Positions 1 to 7,353 of a DNA stretch of 37,691 nt are shown here, in pieces. Where the stretch lies: IMG/VR virus record IMGVR_UViG_3300045738_002450, positions 1-37,691 of that record. The stretch is one strand, 5' to 3'. A model generated the notes under the pieces. It did not search any database and had not been told where the DNA came from. It saw nothing but the letters and a program-made list of their open reading frames with translations. The DNA comes from a virus. Positions within the stretch are counted from its first letter, which is position 1. Each line of letters opens with the position of its first letter. The translations under genes were made by a program, and so were the position numbers.

Positions 1-921
1 ATGACGAAAGCCCGTTTTGAAATAGCCTTTGAGGGCGATCCATTTGACGATGGCGAGATCGATGTCCGTGATCTTGCTCCTACTCTCCTCGCATTCGGCA
101 ATGTCGTGCAGGCGGCGAATAAAGCACTCAACGGCGATCGCGCTGATGCTCGTCTCAAAGTCGCAGCAACCGATCAGGGGTCCTTTGTGGCCGCACTTAC
201 GATGGATGTCGGCTGGTTAACTGACATGTTGGACGCGGTGAATGCTCACCCTCAGCGCGTTGTCGCTGCTGACAAATTAATGGACCTGCTGATCAAGGCC
301 GGGGGCATTGTGAGCGGCGGAGCGGTCGGCCTCTTTACCGCAATCAAAGTTTTGAGAGGCAAACGGCCGGAAAAGGTTGAGCCACTGGGTGATGGAACCA
401 CCCAAATAACGATCAACCACACAACGTTTGTTGTTGATGATCGCACAGTTGCTCTGTTGCAGGACCTACCCACGCGAGAAGCTGTTGAAGACCTCGGAGC
501 GAAGGCGGCGCGTGTCGATGGCCTCGATAGTCTACGCATTGGTGTAGACAGTGGAGATTTCGACGCGGTTCGTCTTTCTCGCAGTGATCTTCAGGCTCTC
601 AAGGTGCCGCCAGAGCCGGATGAACCGGATACTGAGGTCACCCACCGTGATGCATGGTTAAAGATTGTTTCGGTTCATTTCCGTGACGGGTACAAATGGC
701 GTTTTTCGGATGGTGGCGAGCGACCGTTTACTGCGGAGATGGAAGATACCGACTTTCAGAATAAAGTGCAGGAAGGTCTTGTGACTCTGAATGCCAACGA
801 CGCAATTCGCTGCCGGCTGCGCGAAGAGCAGTCGCTATCAGCGTCCAGCCTGCTCAAGGTTGTTTATGTCGAAGAAGTGTTGGAGTATCGCCCTGGGGCA
901 CGTCAGATGAGTTTGCTCTGA
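1..921 (+). CDS. Unknown 306-aa protein, possible cargo or defence-associated
   Basis: The frame is open from the first base of the window to a TGA at 919-921. The N-terminal ~90 residues look like a compact alpha/beta domain beginning FEGDPFDDGEIDVRDLAP. Residues ~95-120 form a Gly/Ala/Val-rich hydrophobic stretch, and the C-terminal ~90 residues look like a beta-rich domain with YKWRFSDGGERPF. I see no catalytic motif. Proteins of this size and style occur as accessory genes near prophages and defence islands, but that is a memory of context and not a demonstrated function. It lies on the far side of the integrase gene, so it may be flanking host DNA. The start is the first base shown and an upstream start cannot be excluded. 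Confidence 0.6.
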   Translation: MTKARFEIAFEGDPFDDGEIDVRDLAPTLLAFGNVVQAANKALNGDRADARLKVAATDQGSFVAALTMDVGWLTDMLDAVNAHPQRVVAADKLMDLLIKAGGIVSGGAVGLFTAIKVLRGKRPEKVEPLGDGTTQITINHTTFVVDDRTVALLQDLPTREAVEDLGAKAARVDGLDSLRIGVDSGDFDAVRLSRSDLQALKVPPEPDEPDTEVTHRDAWLKIVSVHFRDGYKWRFSDGGERPFTAEMEDTDFQNKVQEGLVTLNANDAIRCRLREEQSLSASSLLKVVYVEEVLEYRPGARQMSLL

Positions 922-1057
922 CGCGTTAGCTTATTACTGACACACCAGTTCACGCTCATGTGCCGCTCCTTGCTCCACGTCGTTTATCATATTGCGTCCA
1001 CATGAACGCCGCTACTTTTTGCAAAATAACACGACCATGCAGAGGAAAAAATTCGGA

Positions 1058-1435
1058 ATGAGCGACGAGAATTTATATACTAAAATTCTTCAGTGGGGAT
1101 ACGACCGTGTTGATACCGGAGTAACCTACGCCAATTTCGAAAAGTTCATTATGGAGCTTGGAGTTGAAGTGGGAAGTTCGAGGCAGAATGCGCTCTTTCT
1201 TGAACTTTTTGATCACATGGAAAAAAATCTAGTCCCTCACGCAAAACAGCAAGCCATAAGGAACAATGAGTTTTTTCATTTGAACATTGATGCCACTTTT
1301 CGCCATTTGGAACGAATAGAGCTTACGGAGGCGCGGGAGGGATCAAGACGGGCATTACTGTGGGCGAGAGTTTCTCTGGGCGCTGCGATCTTCGTGGGCG
1401 CAGCCCAAATCTTTCTTGGGTTCTTTGGTTGTTAA
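1058..1435 (+). CDS. Small protein with C-terminal membrane anchor, unknown function
   Basis: This 125-aa protein starts at an ATG with AGAGGA at 1041-1046, 11 nt upstream; in-frame starts further upstream have no better ribosome site. The first ~95 residues are charged and helical. The last ~25 residues contain a hydrophobic segment (SLGAAIFVGAAQIFLGFF), so the soluble part probably faces the cytoplasm with a C-terminal anchor. It sits 107 nt upstream of a trypsin-like protease gene on the same strand. The DNA is more AT-rich than the phage genes, consistent with separate acquisition. No family recognised. Confidence 0.55.
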   Translation: MSDENLYTKILQWGYDRVDTGVTYANFEKFIMELGVEVGSSRQNALFLELFDHMEKNLVPHAKQQAIRNNEFFHLNIDATFRHLERIELTEAREGSRRALLWARVSLGAAIFVGAAQIFLGFFGC

Positions 1436-1542
1436 GCCGGAAAAGAAAGTTCATGTGATATTGGTTCTGAAAATAGCTAAAAATTGGTAAGAATCTACGT
1501 ACCAAGGCCGTTAGAGTTCAGGACGGGAAGAAAGTAAGGAAA

Positions 1543-2325
1543 ATGACTAAATCTGTGCATGAGGGATCTGCCGCTGCGTTTAAGATTTTCATGTATTGTG
1601 ATGAGGATGAATTGTCACAAGGTACTGGATTTCTTTATGGGTACGCTGAAAGAGTTTATTTGGTAACCAACAGGCATAACATTTCAGGGCGGAACCCAGT
1701 TACAGGCAGTTTTCTAGATGGCGATAAGCTCCAGCCAAATTGGCTGCGCGCAGGCATCAGGGTTCCCGGGCCTGAAGGGATTGAAACAGCAGAAGTTGCA
1801 TTCGGATGGGGGTACAGTGGAACTGAAGTTTGGCTCGAGCACCCCACGGGGCCTAGTGTAGACGTAGTAGCGTGCGATGTTTCCGAGTTTTTCAAGGAAC
1901 GCTCTGGTTCACCAGTTAAAATAAATGAAATTAGTTCTGACCTTTATCGCGTCGAAGTGGCAGATGAGGTTTTTCTTCTAGGCTATCCGTTAGGTCTGCA
2001 TCTTGACGATTTCCCTATTTGGAAACGTGGAACTATCGCGTCGGAACCAGCCCTTGATTACGAGGGTAAGCCGATGATGCTAGTCGATACTGCGAGCAAC
2101 AAGGGAATGTCTGGATCTCCGGTGATCTTGCGGAAAAGTAATGGTATGCTGGCTAATGGAGATCAGGTGTTTGGCGGAGATCTCGGCTTTCAATTTGTTG
2201 GGGTTTATTCGGGCCGTGTTGCTCCAAAGGGTGACTTGGATGCTCAATTGGGTATGGTGTGGCGGGCTGACGTGGTTGAGGAAATTATAGTGGCTAACAC
2301 CCAATATGAGCCTCCGAAACGCTAG
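1543..2325 (+). CDS. Trypsin-like serine protease
   Basis: This 260-aa protein has the layout of a chymotrypsin-fold (S1-like) protease. Residues 28-30 give GTGF. The catalytic His is H45 in VTNRHN, the likely Asp is D107 in SVDVVA, and the nucleophile is S190 in the GMSGSP motif. No signal peptide is visible, so it is probably cytoplasmic. AAGGAAA just upstream of the ATG is a good ribosome site. Cytoplasmic trypsin-like domains of this kind occur as effectors or partners in bacterial defence loci (family knowledge). Here it neighbours a small membrane protein and a DUF6602-type protein, which would fit such a locus but does not prove it. The gene is AT-rich relative to the prophage. Confidence 0.75.
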   Translation: MTKSVHEGSAAAFKIFMYCDEDELSQGTGFLYGYAERVYLVTNRHNISGRNPVTGSFLDGDKLQPNWLRAGIRVPGPEGIETAEVAFGWGYSGTEVWLEHPTGPSVDVVACDVSEFFKERSGSPVKINEISSDLYRVEVADEVFLLGYPLGLHLDDFPIWKRGTIASEPALDYEGKPMMLVDTASNKGMSGSPVILRKSNGMLANGDQVFGGDLGFQFVGVYSGRVAPKGDLDAQLGMVWRADVVEEIIVANTQYEPPKR

Positions 2326-2447
2326 CCTAAGCTATGTTAAATGACATACTAGCTTGTTGACTTTGTGGGTCGGCGTTCACTACTCGAAGCTTGTGTCCTC
2401 TTCCTTCTGCCGTATCGCGGGCTCACCAATTCTGCTACAGATGCGAA

Positions 2448-3467
2448 ATGGAACCTACAGACCAAAAAAAGCACGACCTGGCTGAATATATCGAAGAAAT
2501 TCAGTCGGCTCTTTCGCAGGACTACAAGCAGATCCAAAAGCGGGTCAAAGAGGATCCGGGCACCGCTGGGGACCAGGCAGAAGAAACTTGGGCTGAGGTT
2601 CTCCGCAGATGGTTGCCTGAGCACTTTCACGTTGTCACGAAAGGACGGATTATTGGTTCTTCAGGCACGGCGTCAAGTCAGATTGACGTTCTTGTCCTTT
2701 GGCCAAACTACCCACCATTACTGTTGAAAAAAAAGCTCTACATCGCAAGCGGTGTTGCGGCCGCGTTTGAGGTAAAGCTCACGCTCAAACCGCATCACAT
2801 TAAAAAGGCATTTGAGACTGCTATTCAGCTGAGTGAAATAACTGAAGATGAGCACTTCAAGCGGAAAAATAGAAAGCGGCGTAAGGGCGAGAACTTTGCC
2901 TACGAGGAATATCACAGAATTTTCGAGTACGGCATCTTGGCGCACTCTTACGAGACTTCCGATAGTTCGAAGGCCATGGACGCTATCACAGGAAGAATAA
3001 GATCACTGGACGCCGACTTGGTGAAGCATCCGAAGCAAATGATTGATTTGGTTTGCGTGCACGGCCTTGGCTCGTGGGTGAGTGAGCGTAAAGCGATAGC
3101 CGAGTTTCTCATTGAAACACCGGGTGGGCCAAATCTGTTCGAATTGCATCACCAGCAGCATCCCGTAACAACCTACGTCGCGCATTCCAAAGATAAATGG
3201 GGTAAGAACAGCAGTATCTATCACAACTTCTCACCACTGGGAGCCTTTCTCGCTCAACTTTATAGAAAGTTGGCGCGGACGGACGCATCTTTGCTGCCGC
3301 TTGCAAACTTCTATTCAACTACGCTCTCTACCGGGCGCGGTGGCGGCCCGGGTTCCAGGCTCTGGACGGAGCTTACTACGCCAGATGAAATCTGGGAAAT
3401 GTCGGCTGGCATACGGGCTGGAAAAGGCACCATAGCCGATGAGGACTACAGCTTCTTAGGTTTTTAG
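2448..3467 (+). CDS. DUF6602-type protein
   Basis: This is a 339-aa protein. An acidic N-terminal helical stretch is followed at about residues 40-110 by a segment with GDQAEETWAEVLRRWLP, SSQIDVLVLWP and AAFEVKLTL. The D...ExK spacing (IDVLVLWP ... AFEVKLTL) resembles the core of PD-(D/E)XK nucleases, and the overall pattern matches what I know as DUF6602. Nuclease activity is inference. The start at 2448 is chosen because the protein becomes family-like there; an in-frame TTG at 2391 has no ribosome site. It converges with the integrase gene, leaving only 40 bp between them. It may be host flank or prophage cargo. Confidence 0.6.
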   Translation: MEPTDQKKHDLAEYIEEIQSALSQDYKQIQKRVKEDPGTAGDQAEETWAEVLRRWLPEHFHVVTKGRIIGSSGTASSQIDVLVLWPNYPPLLLKKKLYIASGVAAAFEVKLTLKPHHIKKAFETAIQLSEITEDEHFKRKNRKRRKGENFAYEEYHRIFEYGILAHSYETSDSSKAMDAITGRIRSLDADLVKHPKQMIDLVCVHGLGSWVSERKAIAEFLIETPGGPNLFELHHQQHPVTTYVAHSKDKWGKNSSIYHNFSPLGAFLAQLYRKLARTDASLLPLANFYSTTLSTGRGGGPGSRLWTELTTPDEIWEMSAGIRAGKGTIADEDYSFLGF

Positions 3468-3507
3468 TCGTAGAGCTTTGCCGGAAGTCCCATTTGAAAA
3501 GACTTGG

Positions 3508-4596
3508 CTACTCATCGCCGACGACCTTCAGTTTGCTCCGGCGCTCCTCAGGTAACTCCGGCCGGAAGTCCCAGCCGTGCTTCAGCAGGCGCTCGGACAG
3601 ATCATCGGGTGCTAGCTTGCGGTACCGGTTCGCCATGTCAGCTTTTGACCACCCCCCTTGGTCCATGAGGCTGCCGAAATCGCGCGTCTGAGCGTAGAAC
3701 CACGTCGCCCAGGTGTGGCGCAGCACATGCGGAGTCACATCGTCGCCCAGGCCTGCCAAATCGCGCGCCTTGTTGAAGGCAGTCTGCATCTGGCCACCGC
3801 CACTCTCGATCAGCTTAATTTCCTTCCCGTATGGCGTCCGGAACATACGCCCCTTGATCGGAAGGTCGCCCATAAGCTCAACCGATCGTTCTGGGAGCTT
3901 GACCCATCGCGCGGAGCTTCGTGTTTTCCCGGCTCCTACCTCGATCGCCGGGATCCACAGCTGCGAGCTGCCCGGGTTCCAATCATCGACGTTGGCGGCG
4001 AAGCACTCGCCTGTCCTGCAGCCGGAGCCGAGAAGAAATGCGATCTTTGCCAGTGTGTACGGTTCCGGGTTCGAATGCCTGGGCAGCGTGAGCGTTGCGG
4101 CCGCGCTCAAAAGTGCTTCGGCCTCCTCAGGTGTGAGCCAGCGCACCCGCTTGTTATCCGTGGACGGCCGACGTCGATTGCCTTGGGCCCATCTGATTAC
4201 CGCGGTGATTGGCACCCGTACCTGTCGCCTGACCGTGTCAGCTGCGCGCCCGGGATAGATGGCGACACCAGTTTGGACGATATCCGCTTCGTCAATGTCC
4301 TCGATCATGGTGGTTTCTCCAAAGTGGCGGATCAGTTTGGGCAGAAACCGTGCCTCGCCACCCGCGTCGACGTACCCTTTTGCCGCTGACCAGAAAGGTG
4401 TGCCCGCAGCCTGTGCTACTGGATTGAGACGACGGTCCCAGAGTTCGCGGTAGATCTTCTCCGCTTTCGCGGTTGCGATTCTCTTGAGGCTCTTGTCACG
4501 GATGCCAAGGCGTCGGCGAACCCGCTCGCCTTCGATGTAGAAATCGACTTTCCAGCCCCATTTTTCGTCCCAGATCGGGTCGTAGTCTTTACGCAT
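3508..4596 (-). CDS. int: Tyrosine recombinase (phage integrase)
   Basis: This 362-aa protein carries out site-specific recombination between attP and attB. The catalytic set is readable: R194 in GCRTGE, K224 in GAGKT, H290 and R293 in TPHVLRHTW, W316 in GGW, and nucleophile Y325 in MANRYRKL. Residues ~1-60 form an arm-binding-like N-terminus and ~70-140 a core-binding SAM-like domain. The ATG is preceded by a good GAAAGGA ribosome site. It is the last gene of the leftward operon and its 3' end faces the short gap 3468-3507, the usual place for an attachment site. Its first 180 bp overlap the upstream HTH gene in another frame. Confidence 0.93.
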   Translation of the reverse strand: MRKDYDPIWDEKWGWKVDFYIEGERVRRRLGIRDKSLKRIATAKAEKIYRELWDRRLNPVAQAAGTPFWSAAKGYVDAGGEARFLPKLIRHFGETTMIEDIDEADIVQTGVAIYPGRAADTVRRQVRVPITAVIRWAQGNRRRPSTDNKRVRWLTPEEAEALLSAAATLTLPRHSNPEPYTLAKIAFLLGSGCRTGECFAANVDDWNPGSSQLWIPAIEVGAGKTRSSARWVKLPERSVELMGDLPIKGRMFRTPYGKEIKLIESGGGQMQTAFNKARDLAGLGDDVTPHVLRHTWATWFYAQTRDFGSLMDQGGWSKADMANRYRKLAPDDLSERLLKHGWDFRPELPEERRSKLKVVGDE

Positions 4597-4781
4597 GCCA
4601 ATTCCTTTCTGATTTGCGCAATGTGTTCTGGGTAGAAAATCTTTTTCTTCCCGCGCAGCTCATAGTGCGGATGATTTTTGACAATAGCTACGAGATGTCG
4701 CCGACAGACCCCGAGCGCGGCTGCGGCACCGTTCATATCGAGGGGTTCGATCACCCATTGGGGGAGGGTTTGGGCATTCAT
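4416..4781 (-). CDS. Small HTH DNA-binding protein, excisionase-like candidate
   Basis: This is a 121-aa protein. Residues ~14-55 (MNGAAAALGVCRRHLVAIVKN, followed by KKKIFYPEHIAQIRKEL) read as a winged helix-turn-helix of the AlpA/excisionase type: helix-turn-helix plus a basic hairpin and a terminal helix. The last ~60 residues are Ser/Thr/Arg-rich low complexity and are read out of frame from the integrase start. Only the N-terminal half is therefore likely to be functional. It starts with a 4-bp ATGA overlap with the gene upstream. Position directly before int suggests control of excision, by inference. A transcription factor role is the alternative. Confidence 0.6.
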   Translation of the reverse strand: MNAQTLPQWVIEPLDMNGAAAALGVCRRHLVAIVKNHPHYELRGKKKIFYPEHIAQIRKELACVKTTTRSGTKNGAGKSISTSKASGFADALASVTRASRESQPRKRRRSTANSGTVVSIQ

Positions 4782-5050
4782 GTGCTGATCACCTTGTACT
4801 GTCCTGGCATAAGCCGGAGCGGTTTCGCGTGGGGGGCGGTCACTTCGATGCAGCGGGTACCAAACTCTCGCGCTGTCACCGTGCCGATCTCGGCATCTTG
4901 GAGCGTTGTCCTGGCAAAGCGGACCTGGTCGCCGATCTCGGGGAAATGGAAAGGTGCCCTCGAGCAGTAGGGGGAGCTCGAGGGCAAAGTTGCCGTCGCG
5001 GGGACAAGTGTTGCGACGGTGGCAGGAACCTGCGGGCGCTGGGCGTTCAT
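4778..5050 (-). CDS. Small beta-rich phage protein, unknown function
   Basis: This 90-aa protein has a Pro/Ala/Thr-rich N-terminal ~30 residues followed by a likely small beta-barrel with GDQVRFARTTLQDAEIG and CIEVTAPHA. It starts at 5050, giving an ATGA overlap with the TSCPD gene, and it ends in an ATGA overlap with the HTH gene, so it is translationally coupled on both sides. A longer in-frame extension to 5200 is Arg/His-rich and lies inside the TSCPD gene, so I reject it. No family recognised. Confidence 0.6.
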   Translation of the reverse strand: MNAQRPQVPATVATLVPATATLPSSSPYCSRAPFHFPEIGDQVRFARTTLQDAEIGTVTAREFGTRCIEVTAPHAKPLRLMPGQYKVIST

Positions 5051-5391
5051 GCTTCGATCACCCCGCGCAGTATGTCGTTGGCAGTCACTCCGATGACGGA
5101 GGAGGGCATTTCGGTGCCGAGCACTGGAGTGGTCGACAGGCTTTTGGCAATCGCGGCCGGATCCACGCCGTGCTGAAGGAGGAGACTGATGAGGACGCAT
5201 GCGTCCTGGATCGCGTGTTGCAGCTGCGAGCCGTTGCGTTGACCGTCAGCGTAGAACACTTCAACCGGCCGTGCCGTCGTTTCATCCAGCCCGATCGTGA
5301 CATGGAAGCTGTGCTGTGCAGTCTCAGTCTTCCATACCACTTCGCGCGTGATCGACGGCCGTCGGTTGGGTGGGCGCTGACGATCGCTCAT
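5047..5391 (-). CDS. Stand-alone TSCPD-domain protein
   Basis: This 114-aa protein matches the TSCPD domain found at the C-terminus of B12-dependent (class II) and some other ribonucleotide reductases. The visible signature is RRPSITREVVW, then FHVTIGL with PVEVFY, then DACVLISLLLQHGV and an LxxG-type helix. The reductase catalytic barrel is absent here, so this is an orphan accessory domain. Its job is unknown; a regulatory or binding role is inference. The start at 5391 overlaps the upstream stop by ATGA. The gene is coupled into the integrase operon, an unexpected place for a nucleotide-metabolism domain. Confidence 0.7.
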   Translation of the reverse strand: MSDRQRPPNRRPSITREVVWKTETAQHSFHVTIGLDETTARPVEVFYADGQRNGSQLQHAIQDACVLISLLLQHGVDPAAIAKSLSTTPVLGTEMPSSVIGVTANDILRGVIEA

Positions 5392-5663
5392 TGCATGGCA
5401 CCTTCGATGTCGAGGTGCATGAGGCCGAGTTCGCTTATGCTGGCGTTCCTCTGATCCGGCAGGCCGGTGATCACCAGCAGCTGCATCTTGCTCAGTCTCT
5501 CGATCGTGCTTTGGGCATGGCGTTTTTTGAAATCGGGGTTCATCGCAGTCCAGCACTGATCCAGCGGGTTCTGGGAGGGCATCTCAATCAGCCCACCTTC
5601 GTTGATCGATCGGTGTGCGTCTTTGAGCGCGGCCAGCTGTTCGTCGGTCAGACGGGCACTCAT
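5388..5663 (-). CDS. Unknown 91-aa protein of the integrase operon
   Basis: This is a short, helical, charged protein beginning MSARLTDEQLAALKDAHR. It has no cysteines forming a metal site, no membrane segment and no motif I recognise. It is joined by ATGA overlaps to the genes on both sides (5660-5663 and 5388-5391), which strongly supports that it is translated. It should be expressed with the integrase operon under the operator at 5898-5913. Confidence 0.6.
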   Translation of the reverse strand: MSARLTDEQLAALKDAHRSINEGGLIEMPSQNPLDQCWTAMNPDFKKRHAQSTIERLSKMQLLVITGLPDQRNASISELGLMHLDIEGAMQ

Positions 5664-5866
5664 TGCTGCGTTTCCGCAGTAAGGAGCGCCAGGCGTCTCT
5701 GGTTCACGCTGTGACCGCGCGCGGCCATGAGGGTCATCCAGGCTAGCCGGCGCAGTATGGGGCGGTCGTGGTATTGTTCAGGGTTCGCGGCAACTGCCCG
5801 CGCGTTGCTGATCATCTGCCCAGATGGCTTCGCCTGGGGGATGGTTGGGATCGCTTGAGTGTGCAT
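5660..5866 (-). CDS. Unknown small protein, first gene of the integrase operon
   Basis: This is a 68-aa protein. The start at 5866 is fixed by a strong GGAGG site seven bases upstream. The alternative start at 5905 would lie upstream of the predicted transcription start. The sequence contains EQYHDRPILRRLAWMTLMAARGHSVNQRRLALL, in short stretches a basic amphipathic helical region, which could contact nucleic acid. It overlaps the next gene by ATGA. No family recognised. Confidence 0.6.
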   Translation of the reverse strand: MHTQAIPTIPQAKPSGQMISNARAVAANPEQYHDRPILRRLAWMTLMAARGHSVNQRRLALLTAETQQ

Positions 5867-5889
5867 AATCGCCTCCGTTGCTATCGGAG

Positions 5890-5918
5890 ACATTAAAGGG
5901 GACATTTGTCCCCGTCAA
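5890..5918 (-). promoter_or_regulatory. Leftward early promoter for the integrase operon
   Basis: Read on the minus strand, TTGACG (5913-5918) and TAATGT (5890-5895) are separated by exactly 17 bp. The palindromic operator fills the spacer, so a bound repressor would block polymerase. Transcription would start around 5883, leaving a leader that carries the GGAGG of the first gene. Confidence 0.65.
5898..5913. promoter_or_regulatory. Repressor operator O1
   Basis: GGGGACATTTGTCCCC is a 16-bp palindrome, perfect apart from the central two bases. It follows the pattern GGGAC-N4-GTCCC also seen at 5928-5941 and, with one mismatch, at 7357-7370. It lies between the -35 and -10 of the leftward promoter. 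The likely ligand is the HTH repressor at 6954-7295 or the Cro-like protein. Confidence 0.7.
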
Positions 5919-5927
5919 TAATAAATA

Positions 5928-5941
5928 GGGACTATTGTCCC
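5928..5941. promoter_or_regulatory. Repressor operator O2
   Basis: GGGACTATTGTCCC matches the same GGGAC-N4-GTCCC pattern. Its centre is 29 bp from the centre of O1, close to three helical turns, so two bound dimers would sit on nearly the same DNA face and could cooperate. It lies just upstream of the leftward -35. Confidence 0.65.
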
Positions 5942-5993
5942 CTATTCGGTATAGCTGAGGGCCGTAGAACTTATCTTTTCACTTGGAATCAAT

Positions 5994-6024
5994 GATGGGG
6001 CTCCGCCGGTGGCGGGGCCTCATC
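5994..6024 (-). terminator. Strong hairpin after the zinc-ribbon gene
   Basis: A 14-bp stem (two G-T pairs) with a 3-nt loop lies 22 bp beyond the stop of the gene at 6047-6772. It would insulate the immunity transcript from the integrase operon promoter. There is no clear U-run after it on the minus strand, so it may be an RNA-stabilising hairpin or a weak terminator. Confidence 0.5.
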
Positions 6025-6046
6025 GCTGATGAAAACAGTGCAAGGA

Positions 6047-6772
6047 TCAGTTGAGGCTGCGAACTTCGCTAAATTTAAATACAAACTCAGGCCGCGAGAT
6101 TTTGCTGTTCAGTAGAAAGTTCTGGGTGGAAATGCACCCTTCTGGATCGGTGAAAAATTCGCCCGAAAACGTGACGCTATCACCCGGGGAAAGCGCGCTT
6201 ACGTCCGCGAACAGGCCGGTACCTGGTTCGATCAACGTTCCTGTGCCTATGTCCGAGATTGCGTTGTTCCAAGTTGAAACCCATGCATCTTTTTCGAGGG
6301 TGACCACCAGAACTCCTTTTCCGTCGCCGTTCGCTTTGATGCTGTAGATTGTGCCGTGCCAGTCGTTAACGCGTTTCCCGCTTGGCAGTATTTCACAAAT
6401 GGTCCGTTCCCGCGATGCGAGTGCTGCGCCTTTTTGCATGTCGTTCGCGGCTGCGTCTGCGGCTTCCCGAGCCGCGGCGACGGCAGTAAGGAATTTTTGC
6501 TGTGATGTGGGGGCCGGATCCGGCGTGACGGTTTGAGGGGTGCTCGCCGCCTGGGTATCAGTTGCTTCATTCTGAGCGGCTGCAGGTGCAGCGGGTTCGT
6601 CTGGGGAAGGTATAATGAGGCCCAATATAAAAAGGAACGCAAGGATCGCGCCGACCGTCTTCAGTGTCTTCATTATAAAGCCGCTTTTCAGCTTTTGTCC
6701 GCAGTGCGGACAGGTCTTGGCGGTCGATGAGACCTCTTTTCCACAAGTTTTGCATGATTTGAGTGAGGCCAT
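6047..6772 (-). CDS. Zinc-ribbon, single-TM protein of the immunity region
   Basis: This is a 241-aa protein. A C4 zinc ribbon lies at the N-terminus (C7, C10, C21, C24: CKTC then CPHC). A transmembrane segment follows at ~36-54 (LKTVGAILAFLFILGLII). Next comes an Ala/Pro/Thr-rich linker at ~57-95, then a beta-rich ~140-residue domain with TICEILPSGKRVNDWHGTIY. The ribbon is probably cytoplasmic and the large domain periplasmic. It is encoded between repressor and integrase operon, a position where temperate phages often keep genes expressed in the lysogen. A superinfection-exclusion role is a reasonable guess but is not shown by sequence. A general host-type zinc-ribbon protein is the alternative. 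Confidence 0.7.
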   Translation of the reverse strand: MASLKSCKTCGKEVSSTAKTCPHCGQKLKSGFIMKTLKTVGAILAFLFILGLIIPSPDEPAAPAAAQNEATDTQAASTPQTVTPDPAPTSQQKFLTAVAAAREAADAAANDMQKGAALASRERTICEILPSGKRVNDWHGTIYSIKANGDGKGVLVVTLEKDAWVSTWNNAISDIGTGTLIEPGTGLFADVSALSPGDSVTFSGEFFTDPEGCISTQNFLLNSKISRPEFVFKFSEVRSLN

Positions 6773-6953
6773 TTTGCATTCCCATAATTCGCTTTTTTGT
6801 TAAACGCCGGGTCGCTCGGCGCAGCATATGGTAGCTCAGGTTGAAAAAGTGCGCGACACCCTATGGTGGCATTGCATCATTAATTTGTTCTTGTTACGTT
6901 CTTTTTTAAGCGGTCGCTCAGGCTGTTGTTGGGGGTAGCTGTGGCCGAGAAAA

Positions 6954-7295
6954 TTATTCTTGATCTGAAGGAGGTTGCTCAGATTCGCTCTTCTCGGCGG
7001 CAAGTTGAGCTTTTGCAGCGGTTATTAGAAAGCTCCGAGCACGATCTGATAGCGACTCTAGAAGTCCCAATATCTCATCTTGGTCTGACGCTTTTCGACC
7101 CGAAATAAGTTGCTCGGTGGTGAGGCCAAAGTACTTAGCCACCTTCATCGCGTCTTCGACATTGGTTGTTCTGGATTCGATTTGTTTCAGCTTCTTGAGC
7201 TGTTCGTAAGAGACACCTGATCCTTCGGCGACCTGCCGTAGCGAGGTGCCAGTTTCTTCCAGCTTTTCCAGCAGCGCTTCGCGAAATGTTCTCAT
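6954..7295 (-). CDS. Short HTH repressor (CI-like, no protease domain)
   Basis: This is a 113-aa protein. An XRE-type helix-turn-helix occupies residues ~5-65, with SLRQVAEGSGVSYEQLKKLKQ as the recognition region. It is followed by a short helical tail rich in Ala/Glu/Ser. The S24 autoprotease domain of lambda-type repressors is missing, so RecA-stimulated self-cleavage is not expected. Induction would need an antirepressor or another signal. It is divergent from the Cro-like gene, with operators in the shared region. There is no strong ribosome site before the ATG. It is the best candidate for the lysogeny repressor. Confidence 0.75.
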   Translation of the reverse strand: MRTFREALLEKLEETGTSLRQVAEGSGVSYEQLKKLKQIESRTTNVEDAMKVAKYFGLTTEQLISGRKASDQDEILGLLESLSDRARSFLITAAKAQLAAEKSESEQPPSDQE

Positions 7296-7324
7296 GACCC
7301 CATTAGTACCTTCGGGCCTGAAAT

Positions 7325-7353
7325 TTCGTAAGGCGACGGATGTCCCTTGACAA
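7325..7353 (-). promoter_or_regulatory. Promoter for the repressor gene
   Basis: On the minus strand TTGTCA (7348-7353) and TACGAA (7325-7330) are 17 bp apart. Its -35 overlaps the -35 of the rightward promoter base for base, so the two polymerases would compete. Transcription would begin about 25-30 nt upstream of the repressor ATG. Confidence 0.45.
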
